Source: Lasioglossum baleicum
Lineage: Eukaryota > Arthropoda > Insecta > Hymenoptera > Halictidae
NCBI RefSeq assembly: GCF_051020765.1
Contig: NW_027469179.1
Span: 310,001-374,000 of the forward strand
DNA length: 64,000 bases
Reading direction: 5' to 3'
The notes below the pieces were generated by a model, which worked only from the letters and a program-made list of their open reading frames with translations, made no database searches and was not told the origin of the DNA. The number at the start of each line of letters is the position of its first letter. Within the stretch, counting starts at the first letter, position 1. The position numbers were made by a program, and so were the translations under genes. Positions 48,361-59,843 of the stretch are shown one piece after another.

Positions 48361-51300
48361 ACAAAATCAAGGTTATAGATGTTAGCTAAGACCATCCAGT
48401 AATGCCGCTCCGATCAACCGAAAGCAACTACAAGACCACTGCAGTTATGCGGAACTTGGCAGTGTTGGTACGTATATGTACAATCATATAAAATAACAAT
48501 AAGTTCAACAAAATAATGTCAGAATCATACACTGAACTAACTCCAAAGACACTTTTCCTAGGGAATACAGTTATATAAACTAAAAATTGAAAATACAGAC
48601 AATCATGTAAAATAACAGTGAATTTAACAAATTAACGATACTTGCGTACACTCGACAAATTCCAAAGACCCTTTCACTGAGAAACACAATGTCTTTCAAA
48701 CTATGAATTGAAAATTTAGAAGAAAATCGAAAATATCATAAGAGTAAATTACTGCGAAAGAATGCATAAGGAACCACAATAACGATAGCGAAATTAACGA
48801 CGACCATCCAGTAATGCAATTTCGATTTACCGTACGCAACTAGAAGACCTGACCAGCAATGTCTTCGCTAGCGTATGTACGTATGCGGACAACCATATAA
48901 AATAACAATAAGATTTACCTCACAATGTTATAAATGTACACTCAACTGTTCCCAAAGGCACATTTACTAAGAAATACAACTTTATACACTGACATTCGAA
49001 CTATTGATGACAATAGAAAATGTCATATTAGTAAATTATAATATGAATGCATAAATGGTTAACATGTAAGAAAAGCATTCGTTGCAAAATCAAGGTTAAC
49101 GAAATTGAGGAAGACCTTCCAGTAGTGCCACACCGTTCTGTCGTACGCAAATACAAAACCTCACCAGTCGTGTCGTTCCGACAGCGTACGTACATATACA
49201 GACATTCATGTAAAATAACATTGAATTAAAAAAAATATTGTAATAAACGTACTCTCAACTAATTCCAATGAAACGTTTACTCAGAAATACAATCATTTGA
49301 ACTGAAAATTAATAGTTCGATGAAAATCGAAAATATCATAATAGTAATTCACTGTGCCTATGAATACATAGAAAACAGCGGCAGAATACATGCGGTACAA
49401 AATAATGGTGAAAGAAATTAGCGAAGACCATCGAGTATGCCTCTCGGATCTGATGTACGCAACTACACCACATCGCCAGTCGTGTTGTTCCGGCAGCGAC
49501 GGCACGTGTAGAGACAATAATAAAATAACAATAAGTTTAACAAAACATCGTCATATACGTACACTAAACTAATTTCAAACACACTTTTAATGAGAAGCAC
49601 AATTTTTTAAAATAAGGATTGACAATCTTTGAAGAAAATCGAAAATATTATAACAGTAAATAACATTGTGAATAAACAAATGAAAAACTGGGAATAAATG
49701 CATACGGTGCAAAATTACGGTTATCGAAATCAACGAAGCCCATCCACTAGTGACGCTCCGATATGCCGTACGCTACTACAAGACCTCGCCAGTCGTGTCG
49801 CACAGGAAGCGTAGGTAAGTGTAGAATCAATCAGACAAAATAACAAAGAATTTAACATAATATTGTTATAAGCGTGTAAACAAATATTTCCAATGGCACT
49901 TTTGCTAGGTAATACAATTTTTTAAATTGAAGATTGGAAATGATGAAGAAAATCGAAAATATCAATACAGTGAATTTCAATATGAAGAAATGAGAAGAAA
50001 ACTGCGAAAGAATGCACTCGGTACAACATTGAGGTTAAAGAAATTAACAAAGACCATACAGCAGTGTCACTCCCATATACCTTACGCAAGAGCAAGTCCA
50101 CTCCTGTCGTGTTGCTTTGGAGGCGTAGGACCGTATAGAGAAAATCCTGTAAAATAACGACAGGCATAACAGTAGATTGTCACAAACGTATTCTCACCTA
50201 ATTCAAAGGACACTTAGAGCAAAAAAAAATTCTGGTAATTATAAAAATGAAAATATTGAAATGAATGTAAAATATCACAACAGATAATTCAGCATATAGA
50301 TATAAATAGGAAACTGCGTGAGAATGCTTACGGTACAATATTTAGGATAATGAAATTAACAACAGTCATGTCGCTCTGACCTACCGAACGCTACTGCAAG
50401 ACCACACCATTTGTGTCGCTCCAAAACCGTAGGTATATATACAGACAATCATACAATGCAACAACAAATACCATAAAATATTGTTATAGACGTAGATATA
50501 ACTAATTCCTGAGACACTTTTCCTATGAAATAAAAATTTGAAAATTCTGACAAAAATTGAAAATATCATAACTGTAAATTGCAGTACGTATAAATAAAGT
50601 GAAAACTATTAGGAAATGTGCACGGTACAAAATCAAGGTCAATGACATTATCGAAGACCATACAGTGTGCCACTCCCATGTGTCGTACGCAACTGCAACA
50701 CCACTCCAGCAGTGTCGCACCGGAAGCGTACGCGCGCATACAGGCAATCATCTAAAATAACAAAGAATATAATAAAAATATTGCCATTGACGTAAACACA
50801 GCTAATTCCAAAGCCAATTTTAATGAGAAATACAATTCTCGAACCGAAAAATAGAAAATTGTAAAAAAACCGAAAATATCGAAACGATAAATTACACTAT
50901 GTAGAAACAAGTAGAAAGCAGCGAAAAAAATCAATACGGTACAATATCATGGTGAAGGAAATTAACGAAGATCGATCAGTTCTGTCGCACCGATCTGTCG
51001 TACGCAAGTACAAGATAAGTACAGCCGTGACGCACCGGAATCGAGTGTAAGTATACAGACAATCATATAAAATAACAACAAAAATAACAACATATTGCCA
51101 TATACATAAACTCCACTAATTCAAGTGACACTTTTACCATGGAGTACAATTATTTAAATTAAAAATTCTAAATTTTGAAACAAATCGAGCATATCATAAA
51201 CGTAAATTACAGTATGTATAAATATATGGAAAACTGCGAATGAATGTATACAACGTGTGTCGGTGGTTTTACGTGCGGCACCTGCCACAAGGGCTCATCC

Positions 51301-51580
51301 ACACGGCCCTCATGGGCACGGGATTGGGATTCGCCCAATCAGCGTGGTGTGTGGCGCACCTTACCACACACCTACCAATTAGCCCGCGGCCCCCAAGTAC
51401 CGCGGCGCCAACCATGGGTCGGCAGGGACCTTTCTAAATCCCTACTGGCTCTACAGGCCAGCGCTGAGGAGACCTCACGCCGCTCACCCGTGGAGGATCT
51501 AACCTGTCCGAAGATGGGGCCCCCTAACCCGCGATATGGGCTTACCACTGCCCCATCGAGGCCAAACCAAGCACCCGGGG

Positions 51581-51607
51581 GGGGGGGCGAACCGAAGCCG
51601 CCCCCCC
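51581..51607. repeat. G/C hairpin in the GC-rich insertion
   Basis: GGGGGGGCG (51581-51589) pairs with CGCCCCCCC (51599-51607) around a 9-base loop. The G run in fact extends from 51577 to 51587 (11 G). Such tracts are error-prone in sequencing and assembly, so the exact run length may be unreliable. Confidence 0.7.
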
Positions 51608-51756
51608 AGGGCTCGAACCGGTTCCCGAGGTACCAGTTAATGCAGGGCCATACTGGTCATACCCCTCGCAATGACACCTTACTTCCTGAATGAGGTGCTT
51701 GCTCACTCTCGGCCTAGGTTGGGCCGACTCGGGCACCGTGGGTTCGTCATACCCAT

Positions 51757-51787
51757 ACTGCAGTGGGACCCGAAGGCCCACTGCAGT
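51757..51787. repeat. Perfect 11-bp hairpin near the right end of the insertion
   Basis: ACTGCAGTGGG (51757-51767) and CCCACTGCAGT (51777-51787) flank the loop ACCCGAAGG, in which CC and GG can extend the stem past a bulged A. It lies 13 bp from the insertion's right edge. A terminal hairpin suggests a 3'-end structure of a mobile element, but the CTRR end expected of a Helitron is not present. Confidence 0.7.
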
Positions 51788-51800
51788 CCCTGCGGGGATA

Positions 51801-54800
51801 ATTGCATACTGTAGAATATCAAGGTTAAAGAAATTAACAAAGATCATACAGCATTGTCGCTCCGATCTACCGATCAGTACTACTGCACCAATCCAGCCGT
51901 GTCGCTCCGGTAGCGTGGGTACGAGTAACCAAGAACTTACCGAATATTGTCATAAACATACACTCAACTAATTCAAAAAACACTTTCACAAAGAAATACA
52001 ATTTAAACAGGGGGAAAAAATTCAAAATATTTACAAAAATCGAAATCATCAGAACGGTACATAAGAGTATGTATCAATAAATGGAGACTGAGAAAGAATG
52101 CATACGGTACAAAATCAAGGTTAACGAAAATAACAATGGGCATGAAGTAGTACAACTCCGAACTGCCGTGTGCAACTACAAGACCTCGACAGTCGTGTTG
52201 CTTCGCCAGTGAAGGCGTGTATACAGACAATCACAAAAAATGTCATCAGGATTAACAAAACAATGCCATAATCGTGCACTCAATTAATTCCAAAGACACA
52301 TTTACTCGGAAATATAATTTCTTAAAACAAAAATTAGAAATTTGGAAAAAATCGAAAACATTAGAATAGTAAACTACAGAACTTACAAGTATACAGAAAA
52401 ACTGGGATGAAATGCAGACGGTGCAAAATCATGGGTAAAGAAAATAACGATGTTCGTACAGTAGTGGCGCTCTGATATACCGAATGCATTTACAAGACCG
52501 CTCCAGTCGTGTCGCTCCGCAAGCAAAAGTATGTTCGTACGTTTACAGGCGATAAATACATAAGATCAATATGTTTACAAAATGATGTCATAAGCGTAGA
52601 CTCATTTAATTCCAATCACACTTTTTAGAAGGAATACAATTTCTTAACAGAAAAATTGGAAATTTTGAAGAAAATCTAAAATATCATAACAGTAAATTGT
52701 AGTATGTAAGAATAAATAGAAATCTGCGATATAAAATAGGAATAAGGTATACAAAATATAAATGGGAATATATATGCCATATAAAGTAAGGATAAGGTTA
52801 ACAAGATATTGACTTAAACGTACACTTAACTAATGCCAAAGCACTTATCCTTAAACGTGCAAATTTTGATATTGGAAGTTGGAAACCTTGAAAAAAATAG
52901 AAAATACGATAACAGTAAATTGCACTATGTATAAATTGAATGGAAGTCTGGGGAAAAATGTGTACGGCATATAGTGAAGGTTAAAGGAATTGAGGAAGGA
53001 CATCCAGTAGTGCTCCGCCGTTCTGCCGTACGCAACGATAAGACACCGCCATTCGTGTCGCTCCGGCAGCGTAGGTATGTATACAGATAGTCATATAAAA
53101 TAACAATAAGTTTAACAAGATATTGTCGTAACGGGACCTTCAACTAATTCCAAAGGCATATTTACTATGAAATACATTTTATTGAACTTAAAATTGATAA
53201 CATTGGAAGAAATCGGAAATATCGTAAGAGTAAAATAGAGTATATATAAATATATGGAGAAGAAGGAAAAAATGCATACCACACAAAATCAGGCACAAGA
53301 AATAAATAAAGACCATACGGTAGTGCCGCTCCGATATACCATACGCAAATATGGACCGCTCCAGCCGTGTCGATACGGAGGCGTTGGTATGCGTACAGAC
53401 AGTAATGTAAAATAACAATACGTTTATCAAAATAATGTCATCAACGTACACTCATCTAGTTCCAAAGGTACTTTCCCTAAGCAAATCAGTTTTGAAAATT
53501 AATAACTGGCAATATTGAAAAAAATTGGAAATGGGATAACAGAAAATTTCAGTATGTATAAATAAATAGAAGACTGTGGAAAAATACATACTGTAGAAAA
53601 TCAGGGCTAAAGATGTTAACGAAGACCATCCGGTAGTGTCGCTCCAATCTACCGAATGCAACAATAAGACTACTCAAGCGTAGGTACGTATACAATTAAC
53701 CTCACAAAATAACAAAGAATTTAACATAATATTGTCATAAACGTACACGCAAGTTATTTCAAGGCACATTTAGTAGGAAATACAATCATTGAGTCTAAAA
53801 ATTCATAATTCTGAATAAAATGTAATATATCGTAACATCGCATTAGAGTATGTATAAATAAATGAATGCTGGGAAAAAATGCGTTCGAATCTATATCAAG
53901 GTTAATAAAATTAAAGGAGATCATCCAGTAGTGCCGCTCCGGTCCGCCGCGCGCAACCAGAACCCCTCGATAGTCATGTTGCTCTGGCGGCGTTGGTACG
54001 TATTCAGGGTGACATATAAAATAACAAGGTCAACAATGTAATGTCATAAACATACGTTCAACTAATTCCAATGGCACTTTTAATATATGGAACATTTTTG
54101 GAATTAAAGATTTTAAATTATGAAAAAAAAAAATATCGGAGCATTTAATTACATTATGTATAAATAAATGGGAGACAGGTTAAAAATGCATACGGTTCAA
54201 TACCAAGGTTAAAGAAATTAACGAAGGCCATGCAGTAGTGTCGCTCCTATCATCCAAAAAATATCAAAACACTAAATTACAGTATGAATAAATAAATGGA
54301 AAACTGCGGAAGAATGCACACGGCACAATATCAAGGATACAGAAATTATCGTAGATCATCCAGTAGCGTCGCTCCGGCAACGTATGTACTTGTACAGACA
54401 ATCATGTAAAATAACAACAAATTTAACAAAATATTTTCATGAACGTCCACTTAACTAATCCCATTTACACTTTTGGTAGCAAATAAGACTTTTAAAGTAA
54501 AGAATTTGAAACATAGAAATAAGTTGAATAGCCCTTTACAATAAAGAACAATATGAAGAAATAAATAGGAAATTGAGCCAGAATGCATACGGCACAACAT
54601 TGAGCCGAAGGAAATTATCGAAAACCGTATAGTGGAGTCGCTACTACATACCATACGTAACTGCATGCCTACTACAGACGTGTCGCTCCGGCAGTGTTGA
54701 TACATTCAGAGACAATCATATAAAATAACAACGAATTTTGCAAAACATTGTAATATGCGTACACGCAACTAATTCCAAAGATACTTCTCTTGAAAAGTCA

Positions 54801-57800
54801 TTTTTGATATTCAAAATTGAAAATTTTGAAAAAAACTGAAAATATCATAACACTAAATTACAGTATGCTTAAATAAATGGAAGTCTTGGACAAAATGCAT
54901 ACTCTACAAAATCAAGGTTCAAGAAATAAGTGATGACCATCCAGTAGTGCCACTACGAACGGCCGTAAGCAACCACGTGACATCGCCAGTCCTGGAGCTC
55001 TGGCAGCATAGGTACGTATACAGATAATGATATAAAATAACAACAAGCATCGGAAAATATTGTAATGGAACCAAAACTCACCTAATTCAAAAGAAACCTT
55101 TACCGAGAAATACAATTTTTTAAATTAAGAATTGAAAATATTTGTAAACATGGAAAATATGATAGCGGTAAACTGCATCCTGCAGAGATAAATCGAAAAC
55201 AGCGAAAGATCGCATGCGATGCAACATTAAGGTTAAAGAAATTAACAAGGCCATACAGCAGTGTCGCTCGGATCAACAGAGCGCAACTACAAGACCTCTC
55301 GAGTTGTTTCGCTCCGGCAGCGTAGGTGCGTATACAAACAGTCTTATAAAGTATCAAAGAATTTAACAATAACAATATTGTCACAAACGTACACGCTACT
55401 AATTCGAAGGTACGTCTACCAAAAGATACAATTTTTAAAACTAACAATTGGAAGTTTGAAGAAAAATTGAAAGTATCGATACAGTAAATCACAATATATA
55501 TAAATTAATGGATGACGGGAGAAAAATACATATGGTACAAAATCAAGGTTACAGAAATTGGCGAAGGCCATACATTATTATCGCTCGGATTTATCGGCCG
55601 CAACATCAGGAACACTCAGGACGTGTCGATCCGAAAGCGTTGGTGCGCATACAGGCAATCATGTAAAACAATAACGAATTCAACAAAATATTGTCATAAA
55701 CTTAGACTTAACATAATCATAAGTAAGTTTTACTGTGAAATACAAATTTTTAAACAAAATATTGATAATTTTGGAAAAAAATTGAAAATATCATATCAGT
55801 GTATTACAGTAAGTATAAACAAACAAAAAAACATGGGGAAATATACATTCGGTACAAAATCAATGTTATAGAAACTAAAGAGGGCTATCGAGTAGTGCCA
55901 CACCATTCGGCCGTGCCTACCTACAATGCCTCGCCAGTCGTTTTGGCCTGGCAGCGTAAGTACGTATACAGACAGTCACATAAAATACCAACAAATTCAA
56001 CAAAACATTCTCATAAATCTGCACTCACCTAGTCAAAAAGACACTTTTGAGGAAAGAAATACAATTTTTTTAAAAACGAATTGAAAATGTAGGAGAGAAT
56101 GGAAAATACCATAACAGCAAATTACAATATTATAAATAAATGAAAACCCGCTAAAGAATGTATACGGTTCAATGGAATGGTTAAAGAAATGGACGAGAAC
56201 AATCCAGCAGTGCCGCTTCGAGCTACCGAACGCAACTAAAGGACATTGCCAGTCGTGTAGACACGGCAGCGAGCGTACGTATACAGAACATATAACATAG
56301 CAGTAAGTATAAGAAAATAGTGTCATAAACGTACAATCAACTAATTTGAAGGCACTATTCCTAAGAAATATAATTTTTAAAAGTAAAAAATGGAAATTTA
56401 AAATAAAATCGAAAATATCATAATTGTAGATTACAGTTTGTATAAATAAATAGAAAACTGGGCAAAAATACATACTGTACAAAATCGTGGATAAAGATAT
56501 TAGCGAAGACCATACACTAGTGCAGCTCCGATCAACCGAAAGCAACTACTGCACCACCCCAGCCGTGTCGCATCGGAAACGCAGATACGCATACGCCACA
56601 ATCATATAAAATAACAACCATATTATCAAAATATTGTCATAAACGTAAACTCAACAAATTCCAAGGCACATTCACTAAGAAATACCAATTTTTAAAATAA
56701 AAATTGAGATTATTGTTAAAAATAGGATATATCATTACAATATATCACAGAATGAATGAATAAATAGAAAATTGGGGAAAGTGTATGTGGCTCAAAATGA
56801 TGATCTAAGAATGTAGTGAAGACCATACAGTTTGGGGCACCGATCTTCCGTAAGCAACTTCAAGACCACTCCAGTCGTGTCGCTCCGGTAGCGTAGGTAC
56901 GTATACAAATAATCACATAAATGAACAACTAATTAGAAAGACACTTTTCTTAAGAATACAATTTTTGAATGTAAAAATTGGAAATTATGAACAGAATCGA
57001 AAATTAATTACCAGTAAATTACGGTATATAGATATAAGTAGGAAACTGGGAAACAATTATTACGGTACCATATTAAGGTTAAAGGAATTAACAATAACCA
57101 TACAGGATTGTCGCTCCAGAAGCGTAGGTACATATAGAGGCAATAGTATAAAATAACCAAAAATTTAATAATATATTGTCTTAAACGTACACTCTACTAA
57201 TTCGAAGGCAGACTTCATTCGAAATACAAATTTTGTAAATTAAAAATTGAGAATTTTGAATAAAATCGAATTCATCGTAACAGTAAGTTACAGTATGTCG
57301 AAATACATTGAAAACTGCGAAAGAATGTCGACCGTCCAAAATCAAGGTTAAAGAAGTTAACAAAACCCATTCAGTACGCCGCACCGATCGGCCGTACGCA
57401 ACTACAAGACCACTCCAACCGCGTCGATCCGGAAGCGTAGGTGCGCATATAGGTAATCATATAAAATAGCAGTAAATTTAACACAATAATGCCATAAACG
57501 TAAGTTCAACAAATTCCAAAGGCAACTTCACTAAGAAACACAGCTTTTTCAACCAATAATTGAAAATTTCTAACCCAATCGAAAATATCATGATAGTCAA
57601 TTACCGTGTTTGGAAATAAAGAGAAAGTTGCGATAGGATGCATACGGTACAATATTATGGAAAAAGAAATTAACGAAGGTAATCCACTAGTGCCGCTCCT
57701 ATCTGCCGCACGCAAACAAGGTCTCGCCAATCTTGTCGCTCCGGCAGCGTAAATATCTGAGCAAACGATCATATAATATAGCGACATATTCAACAAAATA

Positions 57801-58998
57801 TTGTCATAAACGTACACTCAACTAATTCCAATGTCTTGTTTCATAAGAATTATAATTTACGAAATAAATATTTTGAAATTATGTAAATATCCGAAATATC
57901 ACAATCGTATGTTACAGTAGGTGGAAACAGATAGAAAACTGTGAAAGAATGCAGACGGTACAACATCAAGGATAATGGAATTAACAAAGACCATCCAGTA
58001 TGACGCACCGATCTGCTTTACGCAATTACAAGACCTCGCCAGACGTGTCTTGCTGACAGCGCAGGTACGTATACGACGAATCATACGATTTAAAAACGAA
58101 TTTATCATTATATTGTCATGAACGTACACACAAATAATTCGAAAGATACATTTACTGAGAAATACAATTTCTGAAATTAGGAACTGGAAATTTTGAAGAA
58201 AATGGAATATATCACAAAGTATATTGCAGTGTGTACAAATAAATTGAAAACAGCGAATGAATGCATATGGTACAATATAATTCTTTAGGAAATTGACGAG
58301 GACCATTCATTATTCCACCGCGATCTGCTACACGCAGCAGCAAGATGACACCAGTCGTGTCGCCCGGCAGCGTAGGTACGTAGACAGTATATAAAATAAG
58401 AATAAGTTTAAAATAATATTAAATTTGTGAGTGTACAATATTATTATAAAATAATACTGTACACTCCATTAATTACAATGCCACTTTACCAAATATACAA
58501 TTTTTAAAAATAAAAACAGAAAATGTTGTTAAAAATCGAAAATATGAGTAAAGTGAATTACAATATGTATAAATGAGTAGAAATTTACGCATGAATGCAC
58601 TCGGTACAAGATTGAGGTTAATGAAATTAACAGAGACCATACAGCAGTGTCGGTCCGATATACCTTAAGCAACTGCAAGTCCACTCCTGTCGTGTCGCTT
58701 TGGAGGCGTTTGCACGTAAAGAGCAAATCCTATAAAATAACAGTAAGCATACCAAGTTATTGTCATAATCGTAATCTCAACTAATTCAAAACACACTTTT
58801 CCAAAAAAATAAAATTTTCGTAATTATAAACATGAAAATTTTGAAAAAATATCGATAATATCAAATCAGTAAGTTACAGTAGATGGAGATAAATAGAAAT
58901 CTGCGAAACAATAAAAATGGTACAATATCAAGGATAATAAAATTAAAAAAGATCATACAGTATGCCGCTCCGATCTGCAGTACGCACTTACAGGACTG
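51801..58998 (+). repeat. Satellite B array, plus polarity (B+), right part
   Basis: Continuation of the same B array after the insertion, about 23 units. Irregularities include a small deletion near 53671, two internal deletions near 54243-54260 and 54360-54380, a foldback at 58429-58466 and a unit (58540-58810) closely related to one at 49950-50220. The 170-codon minus-strand open frame at 56033-56545 spans more than one monomer and is not shared by neighbours, so it is treated as chance. The array ends near 58998 after CAGTACGCACTTACAGG. No gene is seen in this stretch. Confidence 0.93.
58429..58466. repeat. 17-bp foldback in a B monomer
   Basis: GAGTGTACAATATTATT (58429-58445) and AATAATACTGTACACTC (58450-58466) are inverted copies with one mismatch and a 4-base ATAA loop. 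The right arm is the normal monomer block; the left arm is an extra inverted copy, so the unit carries a short templated inverted duplication. Confidence 0.85.
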
Positions 58999-59843
58999 TA
59001 TGTGGAGTAAAACACCTTGTTCAGAGGGAGGAACTAGTATATTGTTTAGCCTCGAGCGCCATAATTTCATGCAGGAATTATAAGATCGAGGGTCAAATCT
59101 CTCGAAAACGATACCACCTTCTGTGAGAGCCGAACGGCTGTGTCAATAGCTTCAGCCATACAATGATTCCAAGAATAAAACCAGATATTCCGGGAGTGAA
59201 TCCGCTCAACAGTATTGCCAATAGACATCTTAATTCACGGTTTGGATATTAAAATAGCGCGTCCAACCGTTCGTGAATGTTACCAATTATTACAAGGTCA
59301 AACGCCATAGCGATGACCATACCCTCTGAAAAACTAACGTGCTGTATCGGAGTATAACCTCGTGTACAGTGAAAGCAATTAGTATCCATTTGATTGTCGG
59401 CACGTTAACTTTATGTATGAAATAGAAGATCGATAGTCAAACCGTTCGAGGACGTTACCGCCCTCTTTGAGAGACGAACGGATAAGTCGATAGCTTCAAC
59501 TATCCGATAATTCCGAGAGACTAACCCGGTACTCCGAAGCAAATGCGCTGAAGAGTATTGACAATAGGTACCTTAATTCGCGGAGTGAATATTAAAATAG
59601 GGAGTCACACCGTACAAGAACGATACTAATTTCTATAAAGTATAGTCGTTTACTGAATGCCTTACCGTTCCAGAAGCTAATCCGACCTATCGAGAGTATA
59701 GCTGCGTGTCTATGGAAACACATTAGTATACAATTTAGTGACGACTCCTTAAATTCATGTATGAATTAGAAGATCGAATGTCAAACCTTTTGGCAACGTT
59801 GCCGCCTTCTGTGAGACATAAACCGCTAAGCCAATACTTTCAC
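58999..59843 (+). repeat. Satellite A array, plus polarity (A+)
   Basis: A+ resumes at about GTGGAGTAAAACACC, aligned to GAGTATAACTTCGTG. About 2.4 units are present. It ends at CCAATACTTTCACG, where minus-polarity TTTGACGCTCGAACTTC begins. No gene is seen in this stretch. Confidence 0.9.

Larger units (their letters stand above)
36621..51251 (+). repeat. Satellite B array, plus polarity (B+), left part
   Basis: A long B array with one polarity throughout and about 46 units of about 312 bp (for example anchors GCATACGGTACAAT at 42441 and GTATACGGTACAAT at 42754). It joins the transposon remnant with microhomology around AAAAATGCATG. Local irregularities include short units near 36976-37010, a 70-bp internal deletion near 40071-40085, partial duplications near 43440-43560 and 46040-46200, a half-unit skip near 48590-48600 and a 22-bp deletion near 48751. 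The strand shown is A-rich. Open frames of 60-146 codons occur but change from unit to unit, which argues against coding. No gene is seen in this stretch. Confidence 0.93.
51252..51800. mobile_element. GC-rich insertion in satellite B, unidentified
   Basis: About 549 bp of GC-rich DNA interrupts one B monomer. B homology stops at GAATGTATAC and resumes at ATTGCATACTGTAG. Both edges carry a copy of the same monomer segment (AATGTATAC at 51243-51251 and ATTGCATAC at 51801-51809), consistent with a degenerate 9-bp target-site duplication. Inside are an 11-base G run, a 9-bp GC hairpin (51581-51607) and a perfect 11-bp hairpin near the right end (51757-51787). There is no terminal inverted repeat, poly(A) tail or recognisable protein. 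The plus frame from 51244 stays open for 149 codons, which is easily explained by GC content. On the minus strand GGTTCGAGCCC (51609-51619) resembles a pol III B box, but the matching A box is weak. It may be a retroelement or SINE fragment; the family is unknown. Confidence 0.6.

Noticed and set aside
51609..51619. tRNA or tRNA-derived SINE from the B-box-like GGTTCGAGCCC
   Set aside because: The paired T-arm stem is imperfect and the upstream A-box match is poor. It is mentioned only as a weak possibility.
51244..51693. 149-codon open frame in the GC-rich insertion, with a C-x2-C-like start
   Set aside because: The GC-rich composition makes stops rare. The first codons are satellite B, not the insertion, and no domain is recognisable.
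51252..51800. Helitron identity for the GC-rich insertion, because of the terminal hairpin
   Set aside because: There is no CTRR 3' end after the hairpin and no 5' TC end between A and T, and the edges look like a target-site duplication, which Helitrons do not make.
56033..56545. 170-codon open frame on the minus strand of satellite B
   Set aside because: It runs across more than one monomer, has no recognisable domain, and neighbouring units break the same frame. A tandem repeat that lacks a stop in one frame over part of its length produces such frames by chance.
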